NCBI RefSeq assembly: GCF_016097555.1
Contig: NC_054712.1
Span: forward strand, 40,925,426 to 40,989,425
From: Gigantopelta aegis
Lineage: Eukaryota > Mollusca > Gastropoda > Neomphalida > Peltospiridae
Direction of reading: 5' to 3'
DNA length: 64,000 nucleotides
Shown: positions 27,801-39,800 of the stretch, piece by piece
Numbering within the stretch: the stretch's first letter is position 1
Layout of the letters: every line of letters begins with the position of its first letter
Program-made: the position numbers and the translations under genes
Notes under the pieces: model-generated
The model's database searches: none
The model's input: only the letters and a program-made list of their open reading frames with translations
Told to the model about the DNA's origin: nothing

Positions 27801-30800
27801 CTATACCACGAAGGTTTCGAGCATGTCTATCCCAGGTTCGGCCACCGGATGCCAGTAGTCCAACCTGGGACAGAACAATTACTGGGGCAATTTTGATATT
27901 TAACCAAACAGGGAAAAAGGACTTTACAATAAATAATTTTGTGCGTTATTTTCCCAAACAATATTTAATATACAGCAAACAACTAACAATTTGTAACGCA
28001 AATTTAGATCGGGCAGTCCTAAATATAAATATATTTTAAAATAATTTTTTAAATATATTAATTAGCCCTCAAAATAGAGGTGGCAGGTGACTAAGAGGTT
28101 AGGCTTCAGCCACAAAAAGGTTTTTTTAATAGGAAAATATGTTTTACTTAGGGGCACCCATCGTATTGGGGACTTCGGTGTGGCCGAAACCGGGGAAGGC
28201 TCCGGGGGGGGGGGGGGGGGGGGGGGGGCAGTCCCCCGGACAAACCTAACACCCCTTACGGCCAAAACCGCCTACGCCTACCGCCCTAACCATCTTCCGG
28301 TGGTAATCATGTATTTTTATATAATTGTACATATGTACAGTTTGTTAGCTCATCTTTTTAGTTAAAATTGTAAATTGTTAAAGTGACAGAACATATTTTT
28401 CACTATTAAAGCTGTTTCTGACAATTTAAATTAGAAGTACTTCCATTTATTATTTAGAATATTCATTTTCATACACCTGCAGTGGTTCAGGTCATCCAGG
28501 TTTTTATAATACCCCAAAATGCATTTTTCATTTAAAAAAAAAGACTTTTAATAGAAGATATTTATTTTTAGCTAATTATTCTATTGCTAAAAGAAAAAAG
28601 ATTTTTAACAAACAATATTTATTTTTAGCTAATTATTCTAGTTAAAAGAACCAAACAGATTTTTAACAGAAGATATAAATGTTTACCTAATTATTATAAT
28701 TATTATTGTTAAAAGAAAAAAGATTTTTAACAAAAAATATTTATTTGTAGCTACGGTAATCATTCTATTGTTAAATTTTTTTTTAAATGGTTTTGAATAG
28801 AAGATATTTATTTTTAGCTAATTATTCTATTGTTTAAAAAAAAGATTTTTAACAAACAATATTTTTTCAAGTTCTTTAAATCAGGGCTTCTTGAGAAATG
28901 ATAAATTATTTGAAAAATATTGTGGCATGGATTGAAATTATTTTGTTGGAAAGTTGTTAAACATTCATCCGTTCAGTTTGGGAGGAAGGTAAACATTTAC
29001 AGTTATGAAAACATATTGAATGTTGGGTTGGGGAAGAAGGGAAACATGGCATCCAAAGTTACACTTTAAAAAGATGATATGTAATGCCATTTATTATCAA
29101 TATCGTCAAATTAAAATGTATTGTCCATATCCCTTTAGAATTATTCTTAAAATCCTTAGTGTGGCTGCAGTGTGGCTGCTAATAACAATAGGTTAGCCAC
29201 TAGTACCCGGTGCCGAATAGCAAATGTAGGCTAATTGTGATTTATATATAAAATTTATTATTTCAAACATTGTAGTAGTATAGTCAACATGGTCAGTGAT
29301 GGACTATCATTGTCGTCTTATTCCGATTCAAGTATCATGATTGCTGCAGCAGCCACTTCCTCAAAAGAAGCACCCATGTTGGTAAAGTAACTTCCTGTTC
29401 CAAACTCATTCCTTTCACTGTCCAGGACAGAACAGCTGGAATATGCCCAGGAGAGGTGAAAGGAATGCACCCCATGTCTGTGTGCACTCTGGGAAATTTT
29501 TCGTGACATAGGCATTTCTGTGCTTTGAGCGACATCTACCGGTGACATCAGAATACTAACTTTCAAAATTATTTCAAGTACTTGGGTCACAGGGGATTCC
29601 CATAGTATTTATCGATATAAAACCTGCTTTTTCACTCTATTTTATAAAAACATGATCTAAGTGTGTTACAGTTTTGTAGATTAACCAAAATTAGAATTAA
29701 TTTTCGCAGGCTGAAACTAGGGCGTAGGACTTTAAATACAAGTGTAACACAATCTTTTACCACCAATGAGATTTAGCAGTCTAACAGTAACAGTGTGTAA
29801 CATTGTTTTCAATTTCATGTCTGCAGTATTTCTCTGAAGTACCCAAGCCCAAGTCTAAACTAAAACCACTGTCTATTTTTAAACCATGCACTGGGTCTGC
29901 TGTTAATGCTAATTAGGCAAATACCTTATTCTGATTAAACACTTTTTAACTTCCTTGTAAATAAAGTTTATTTAACCATTGATTAGTATTTTTATCTAAT
30001 CATTTGTATAAACGTTTTTAATTTTAATTTTTTTTTTTTTTTTTTTTATTTTTTTTACTAACATTCTCCCCACCCCTCTTGTTGTGAGCACAGTTTCTGG
30101 CCCTAGTCTTAAATTGATATAAGCACGTTAATTCCCGACATCTGACCTGACAGTCATTTGTGGGCATACATACATACATTCTGATTAGCTAAGAACAATG
30201 ACCTAGACTGACAACTACATGTACAGCTACAATGTACCGGGTAGGTGAACAGTTTAAGCTGACCGTCTGTGTCTCAAACATGTATAGCTATTGAGTTTGT
30301 TGTTGACTGCTGTTGTTGTAAGTCGTCTCACCATTAAATTTTGGATGTAAATAAACAGCACTGGTAAGTAATTGTAACATAGAAGGTGTGTTTCTGATAA
30401 TTAAATACCAGTTAAAAAACCCACAATTAAACTAATTAATTAATAATTATTATGTATTAATAACAAATGGAAAACTAATTAAAAGATGTGTTAATGAAGG
30501 TTTTTTGTTTTTTTCCTGGTTCATTTAATTATTATTTATTATTATTATTTATTTATTTTTTAAACAAAACTGGCCCCATGTCTGGGAATAAGCCCACCAC
30601 ATGCTAAGCTCACAATGAGTTGTCTTAGCCACCTGGGCTTATTTCCGGTATATTTTATTCAGAATATGTTGTTCAGTAGATACATCTGTCATTCATAATG
30701 TACATTATTCAGTAGTTACTTTTTTCAAGGATCCAAAGCTTTCCTCTTTCTTCCTCTTTTCTGGAAACCCATGATTCACAAGGAAACTAATGAAGCCTGT

Positions 30801-33800
30801 TGTTAAAAAAAAGACATACAAAATTTAACATATAATATATTATTTCATCAAAATCTGTGCCATCTGACACATTCATAACTTTGTACTGTATCATTTGATA
30901 ATAATTTTAATACTACATATGAAGTAAATTTACAATCCACGATTCCTCACCAGTGTTTCCACTAGAGATTTATTCTAGAGTACGTTCTCGGTTGGCCGTA
31001 AAGCCTACCAGGGCTCGTGCCGAAGTTATGGTCATTTAAAATATCATTTCAACAATATCATAATGTATGTATATAAAGTACAATGAATACTCTAATATAA
31101 TGCACTTTGTGTTATTCAGGGGTGGGGGGAAGTGGTGAACAGTAAAAAAGAGGAAATCTATAGGGGTCCCGGAAATTCTTGAAATCCTAGGTTAAAATCT
31201 GTGCCATCTGACACATTTTGGAGGAAAGGGCAATTAAAATGCAAGGAAACGCAATGTTCCATGAGAGGAGAACAGCTGATCCAAGGAGAATTCCCCATCC
31301 CTGGTTATTGCAATAAATTATGTTTAAAGTCATACAGGAACACTTAAACTACTTTTTAACATTAAAAATAAAATTATATCTGAAAATATTACGGTACACG
31401 TCAGTACCCTAAGAATACTTTAAGGTTCGCATTTTTACATCTGGAAAAATTCCTGTTCACCTTTCATGATATCATCTTTGACTGGTCCACTGTCTCTTTG
31501 GTGACTGCATAAACAAAACAGCTGATTTGCAAAATCTTGGGAAAATCCATCTTCTACCAGTTTACTGCAAGTTTAAACAAAACAGTCATTGACAGATCTA
31601 CTACAAGTTTAAAGAAAACAGTCTTTTAAGATTGCATGTCACCATTTATTTTTGCAAACTTCTAAATGTAAAATTATTTTTCCAATCATTACATAATTAT
31701 TAAATTTGCAATACATTATTTTTCGAGCGCAGGAAATGTTTTATTCATTATCTTTTGTTTCATACTCAATAGCCAATGTATTTTTTGTGCTGGGGTGTCA
31801 TTAATCATTTATTTATAGTTTAATGCTGTTAAGTGTTTATTTTAAACTGATGGATATTTTAGCATATTTTTCTAGACAAATATTAAAAATAGCCTTTGAC
31901 TAATTTACACAATGAAAAGTTATTTACTTTCATTTAGTGGTTTTATCAATGATTAGAATTTAGCATGGTAATTTTAAAGCATGGCCAGATAATTTTTAAT
32001 TCACTGGCCCTACAAGAAGTGAATTGTATTTTTATTCTAGAACCCCTGGTGTACATACAGATGTACAAACAGCATAAATTGGATGAAGAAAACATGGTAC
32101 ATATAGGTCAGGAAACAGGATATCAGCTGACTGATATTTCAAGGTGGAGTGGTGGCAAGATCAGATTACTGTTAGACGGTAATAACATGATTCATACTTT
32201 CAAACAAAACACTGATTACAGTTAGACTGTGATAACATGACACATACTTTCAAACAAAACACTGATTACAGTTAGACTGTGATAACATGACACTTACTTT
32301 GAAAAGAAGCTATCCAACACAAGCACTCCACTGGTGTGGAGACGCCATATCACTTCCAACGGCAACGAAGACTGAAACAGGACAAAAGACGAAGATGAGA
32401 AGACTGCATGCTACATGTGTATAGATCACTGACAGGGATTGATCCCAAACCGACCACGCATCAAGCGAGCACTTTACCACTGGGCTACGTCCCATCCTAT
32501 GACGATGAGAAGACTGCATGCTACATGTATATATGTATATGTATGTTTGATGCACGTCAGAAAATCTCTAAACAGTGCCAGTTCCTGTCCTATCACTGCT
32601 GATAATAATTATAGTGTATTAGCAAGGGATCTTTTTATGCACTTTCACATAGACAGGATAGCACACATGATGGTCAATTTATGTTGATGCCGAGTATGTT
32701 GGTTAATAAACACTGTTTTGAGGCCATCAAACAGACCAGAAAATAGAAAATGTTTTATTTAACGATGCACTCAACACATTTTATTTACGGTTATATGGCA
32801 TCAGACATATGGTTAAGGACCACACAGATATTGAGAGAGGAAACCTGCTGTCATCCACTTCATGAGCTACTCTTTTCAATTAGCAGCAATGGATCTTTTA
32901 TATGCACCATCCAACAGACAGGGTAGTACATACCACAGCCTTTGATATACCAGTCGTGGTGTATTGGCTGGATTGAGAAATAGCTCAATGGGCCCACCGA
33001 CGGGGATCAATCCCAGACCAACCGCGCATCAAACGAGCGTTTTACCGCTTGGCTACATCCCGCCCTTCAAACATACGAAAAAAAGTGAACTGTTCAAGGG
33101 CGTATGGTCAGTCTTGTAGCCATGTATTTCATTCAAGATATACAAGACATTCAATTGGAAAAATGCTTCAGTTGATGATGGAGTTTTTAGATTTGCTGGT
33201 GTTACTGTCAATTTGAAGCCCTGAAATGTTTACCGTATTTTCCCATGTATTATGCGCACTTTTTTTTCAGAAAATACAGGTTAAAAATGGGGGTGCACAC
33301 TATACATATAACAATAGAAAAAACTGTCTTTTAAAAATGTCCAGCGGTCACCCATAAAAAATCGCCGATCAGTAGTTTACGGTACTTTACAGGTTATTGA
33401 CAGTGTTCATTACAATGAAATGCCAAAACACTCTTAAAAATCGTTTTTACTTGTGATGGTTGTAATAAATGCAAAATAAATGTACAAAAGTATCCATACC
33501 TCGCCAAAAAGTGCACAAAAATGACAAAACTGGATCGTAAATATGTTTGATTTCCATGAGATTGAATTCGGCCATTTCCATCAAACCGGAAATATGCCAC
33601 ACTACTATAAATGTAGAAATCTTGCGCATTCATGTTAGCTACGAGAACCAGTTGTAATATGCTATATTTTTGTTTTCATTGATGTATTGTCATTTACAGT
33701 GTATGTGAATATAATTTTGTTTTGATTTATGCACGTGTGAGTCTGTGACATGTAAGTACGCAAGTACTAGCCTATGTTTAATGTGACATGCAGGTCTATG

Positions 33801-36800
33801 TAATTAAGTACCTAACTTAACTTTTGTTTCCTGAATATACCGCTGCTTTCGCTCTTCGTTAATTTTGGTGACAGGGGTAAAACGGTACATCTTGCATTTA
33901 CCATCGATTTTGTGGTTTAAAAAAACGGTGCGCATTATATTGTGGTTCATGTATTTTTTCTTAGAATAAATGTTGGGGGTGCGCATTATACATGGGAAAA
34001 TACAGTAATTGTTTTATTTTAGGCTAATGCTTTTAATCAAAAAGGTGAGCTCACTGGCACTACGTTAGACTCCCACCCAGACATCAACGATTAATGTCAT
34101 GTGTGTTACTTTATGTCCAAAAACAAACTAAGAGAAAATTTCAAAAGTAAAAAATAATCTACAAGTATAAACACTAAACACTTTTTAAACTTAGACAAAT
34201 CACTTGAATGAAACCATTAATGTGTTACATACAATTAGTACGTTTTTGATTCATTGTTTTAGTGAAAAAAACGTTCACAAACTAACTGATGTACAGTTCT
34301 GACAGGTTACCTCCCTTGACAGAACAGTGATGAAATGCGTTCTACTGAACTGCTGCTCTTCAATAAATTTCTGTACAAGATGTAAACACATCGTCAGTTT
34401 CTCCTGAAATAACATTACACTTAATAAACATATCATCAATGTCTCCTAAAATCACATGTCATTAAAGTTTCAGTACACTTAAATAAATAAATAAATACTT
34501 AAAAACGTACATACATTTATAGATAGATAAGACAGACAGACAGACAAAAAAAGATAATACATAAAAAACTAACTAAAAATAAATAAACAAATAAACAAAC
34601 AATAAACAAACTATATAATGGACAAACGTATAAATAAATTAAAGAATTAACTTTAAAAACAAAATCTCTGTCATCTTGAGGAACTGATAGACAATAATGA
34701 CTGCTAATTTGATAATAAAATTGATCATTTTACCAATAACAAAATTCATGAAATATTGTAAATCAGTTTACTTCCAAAACAAAATGTGGTCCCAAAAATA
34801 GTGATTGAGAATAACAGCCACATATGCATGTAAGTAAGTAAAACTTTCTTGATTTTTTTTGTGCAGTTCAAACATTTACTTATCTAAAACATTTTTTATA
34901 AACCCCACGAACATTTAACTTATCTTTAAACAAACAATTAAAATTTTATGTCTTTATAAACTTTTAAATTAAAATATGCCAGGAAAAGTTATAAACTTGT
35001 ACCCCTCAAAGTATTAAAATTAAATAATTGATGAGGTTTTTTAATGGAATGGGAAATAATAAAGTAAACCATACCAAAAGACAGACAATCCAAGAGGTGA
35101 CATTAAGTGATACAAAATAGCAGAAAGTGAAAATGTGTAAATCCACATCTTTGAAGGAAGGAAGGAAATGTTTTATTTAACGACGCACTCAACACATTTT
35201 ACTTTACAGTTATATGGCGTCGGACATATGGCGTCGGACCACACAGATATTGAGAGCGGAAACCTGCTGTTGCCACTTCATGGGCTACTCTTTTTGATTA
35301 GCAGCATGGGATCTTTTATATGCACCATCCCACAGACAGGATAACACATACCACTGGCCTTTGCTATACCAGTCGTGGTGCACTGGATGGAACGAGAACC
35401 ACATCTATGAGTCCTGCACCTGATGTTTGTCAAAAGTCAGTTGATTATCTTACTAGGTTTAATGGTGTAACAAGTTCTTTACAGCTGCTGTCAAAATCAT
35501 TATGTCGGATCATTTCTACAATCTTTCCTGCACATGTTTCAGCTGCTGCAATGCTGGAAGTTTGACATTTAGCCGTTGATTCTTGGTAGAGACATTGAGA
35601 TACTGAAAAACACAAAACATGTTAGACTCTATCTGGTTAGTTGATTCTTGGTAGAGACATTGAGATACTGAAAAACACACAATGTGTTATATTGTATCTG
35701 GTTAGTTGATTCTTGGCATAGACATTGAGACACTGGAAAACACACAAAGTGTTACACTATCTGGTTAGTTGATTCTTGGTAAAGACATTGTGACACTGAA
35801 AAACAAAGTGTCAGACTCTATCTAGTTATCCATTTAAAAAAACACACACAGTGTTACTCTGTATCTGGTTAGTCCATTTTTGGTAAAACATTGGGTAACT
35901 AAAAACATTCACAAAATGTTTCTATCTGGTTAATTAAATTAAAAACGGTTCTATGGATGTTCCTATTAATCAAGTACTTGGAGCAATTCTCACTTGAACC
36001 ATTTGACAAATTAACCAAGTACAACTTTTATGAATTGAACTTGACTAGAGTTACTTCCCTTATAGATCCACAGTCATTGGCCACAATTATTTATGTTATG
36101 TGTTTCAATAGGCCCATGGATTTTTGTACGCACATTTGCCTGCCTGGAGGCAACATACGCTGAAAACAACAACCCCTGTTGTCCAGCTCTTTCTTCCAGG
36201 ATATTGGTTTAAACAAACACACCCACTAAACCTGGCCAAAGTACTCACATTCTTCACAAAAGTACTACATTTGCATGAGCTGGAATGTACCACAAAAACG
36301 CCTTCAATGTTAACACATGCTCTCCCATATCAACTTCAGTCTAACAATTGCCCCTTCAAATAATCACAGTCAAACAGCAGACTCCTTGTGCATACATATT
36401 TCTGGATTTTGGTCAACCAAATGGTAAGTAACTGTGATCTGTGGCCTACTGGTCAAGGTGTAATAATTTCTTTTAATTTGCATAATTCAAGTTTTCATAT
36501 TCAATTTAGTGTCAGTCTGCAAATGTAATACTGTAATATAATAGAACTAGTGGTTTTCTCAGTCTTAGTCTTCAGGTGTCAAACTGTTATATTCAGTGTA
36601 CATTAAATGTTTCTTCATCAATATACCGATTTAATAAATAATCACACAGTCTATTAATTAGTATTACATGAGGCAACATTGTTCCTTCTGTTTTTAAATC
36701 TCCTATCTTTTAACAATTATTTAATATTGTTTTAGAATTAAAAAAAAACTACACCCACACAGTTTGTGTAAATAGGTAACAGGTTTAAGTTCAAACTATC

Positions 36801-39800
36801 ATTTACTTTAGTTTGGCGAAATAATTTCATGTAATAATTGACTTTTTTTTTTTAAATAACTGACAATTTCTACCATTTTTGAAGTTTAATAGACAATTTG
36901 GCAAATTGTTTTGCTCACCCAGAGTTAACCCTGAAGCTGAGCCAAGCACAAGTGAGAATTGACAAGCTGAGTCAAACTGATAATCATAAAAAGCGCTAAC
37001 AAACTAATGTGTAATATTTGGTTTTTAAAATAAACAACAGGACTCAAACTTAGGAATTTGTCTCCCACAGCAAGTTGCAAAATAATTGCTATGGGTGAAA
37101 CAGCCTACCAATGGCAATTTTGATTCTGGCTATGGCAATTTTATAAAAAGTGGCACTCATAGCAAATAAACATGACTGAAAGGTAATTTTGCTGTATGTA
37201 GACATATTTCAAATGTGTAAATGTTAAATACTGGCAGATAATATACAACAGGTGTATACATTTTGCTATTGTTGAGGAGTTTTACTAATGGCACGTCAGT
37301 GATGCTCTCTATCTATCTCAATTTATATCTCAATGACGGCAATTGTCGTCGATGCTGTTGTTAAGTTTGAGCCGTGAAACACTACGGAAAACCTCAGTTA
37401 TAGTGGTGAAGGAATGAACGAATGAATGAATGAATGTTTAACGACACTCCCAAAGTGGTGAAGGAATGACATCAACCAAACACATCAAAATTACCTACAT
37501 AGACAGGTCATATAATTAGCCACGTTCTGTGCAGCATAGTGTTTACCTGCTGGTAACAGCACTGTAACATTCGGGCTGGAGGGTGAGATGGCTGGTGCTG
37601 CACTACACGAATCAGTAGCTGTCCCCACATGAGATGAATCAGTGGCTGACCCCATATGAGATGAATCAGTGGCTAGCTTCACATCAGATGAATCAGTGGC
37701 TAGCTTCATATGAGATGAATCAGTGGCTGGTCCCACATGAGATGAATCAGTGGCTGACCCCACATGAGATGAATCAGTGGCTAGCTTCACATGAGATGAA
37801 TCAGTGGCTGGTCCCACATGAGATGAATCAGTGGCTAGTCCCACATGAGATGAATCAGTGGCTCGTCCCACATGAGATGAATCAGTGGTTCTCAGCTGCA
37901 GAATCTTTAAGAAACAATACAGAGAAACAAGGTTATACTCTACTTAAATGATGTAGTCCTGAGCGAAACTAAAGTAAAAACTAGACCTAAAATTATAACA
38001 TTAAAAGTTTGTATGATAAAAAAAAAAACAAAAAAAACAGATTTTATTTATGCATATTGCATGAGTATGAGTATATTCATTAAATAAATAGCACAGATTT
38101 TATCACTTATAATGCAAGAGTGTCAATATATTAATTAAATAAAAGAGTTCTTATCATGTATACTAAAAGTGCTAGTATGAATATTCATTAAACAAATACA
38201 AAATTTTATCATGTATAATAAAAGTGTGATCATATTAAATAAATAAAACAGAAATTTTTATCATGTACATAATGCAACTGTGTGAGTATATATTATGTGC
38301 ATTCACTAAAAAAGTAAATCACTGCCAACCTCAGACAGCAAACTGTCAGTGTTCTGTCGTGAAGTCACTAGTTGAAAGACAGCGCTGCGCAACTGTGATC
38401 GACTGGCCTGAGACAGAGAAGGACGCGCAGACTGCCGCATCTCTAGAACACAAAGACAATTACAATTAGAACATAAAGCCTATATTAAACAATACACCAT
38501 ACCATTAAATAATGAGGACTGACACATCTCAGGAATGTTCACAAAGACAATTACAATTAGAACATAAGCCTATATTAAACGATACACCATACCATTAAAT
38601 AATGAGGACTGCCACATCTCTAGAATGTTCACAAAGACAATTACAACATAAAGCCAGCATTAAACGACACACCATGCCATTAAATAATGAGGACTGCCAC
38701 ATCTCTAGAACACAAACATAATTACAATTAGAACACGAAGACAATTACAATTAGAACATAAAGCCTTCATTACACGATACAACATAAATTAAATAAGAAG
38801 GAATGCCACATCTTTAGAACACAGACAATTATAACATAAAGCCTGCATTACACGATACAACATACAATTAAACAATGTGGACTGCCGTATCTAATTTAAT
38901 TTAAACTCCAAACATAGTAAAGTGGAATTGGGGCGAGTTGACCAACCACTGGGGCAAGTTGGCAACATTTTCAGGGCAATTAAGTTGACTAAACAGTGGA
39001 ACGGTTTGGTAGGGAGCAGGTTGACCAACAGCTGGGGCTGGTTACTAGGGAGCTGTTTGACAAACTGCTACTGTGCTGGGGCAGGTTGGTAGGGGGCGGG
39101 TTGACCAACTACTGGTGCGGGTTAGTAAGGTGTGTATTGACCAATGCCTGGGGATGGTTAGTAGGGTGCGTGTTGACCAACTACTGGGGAGGGTTAGTAG
39201 GGGGTGTGTTGACCAACACCTGGGGCTGGTTAGTAGGGGGGTGTTGACCAACGCCTGGGACTGGTTAGTAGGGGGTGTGTTGACCAACTACTGGGGCTGG
39301 TTAGTAGAGGGGTGTTGACCAACTACTGGGGCTGGTTAATAGGGGGGTGTTGACCAACAGCTGGGGCGTGTTACTAGGGGTGTGTTGACCAACTACTGTG
39401 GCTGGTTAGTAGGGTGTGTGTTGACCAACAGCTGGGGTGGGTTAGTAGGGGGGTGTTGACCAACTACTGGGGCTGGTTAGTAGGGTGTGTGTTGACCAAC
39501 AGCTGGGGCGTGTTAGTAGGGTGTGTGTTAACCAACGCCTGGGGCTGGTTAGTAGTGGGTGTGTTGACCAACAGCTGGGACTGGTTAGTAGGGTGTGTGT
39601 TGACCAATGCCTGGGACTGGTTAGTAGGGGGATGTTGACCAATGCCTGGGGCTGGTTAGTAGGGTGTGTGTTGACCAACGCCTGGGGCTGGTTAGTAGGG
39701 TGTGTGTTGACCAACAGCTGGGGCGGGTTAGTAGGGTGTGTGTTGACCAACGCCTGGGGCTGGTTAGTAGGATGTGTGTTGACCAACAGCTGGGGCGGGT

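Noticed and set aside
29318-29590. 90-codon minus-strand frame ([16 protein letters not shown]) as an extra FANCA exon
   Set aside because: No match to FANCA; exons 8 and 9 already join in phase and cover the human segment without a gap.
29600-30370. Possible LTR-like sequence upstream of AAATAAACAGCACTG
   Set aside because: No paired repeats, primer-binding site or coding remains; too weak to call any virus-like element.
37614-37951. Plus-strand frame of repeated MNQWLVPHE
   Set aside because: Antisense shadow of the coding minisatellite in FANCA exon 3; it lacks any other support.
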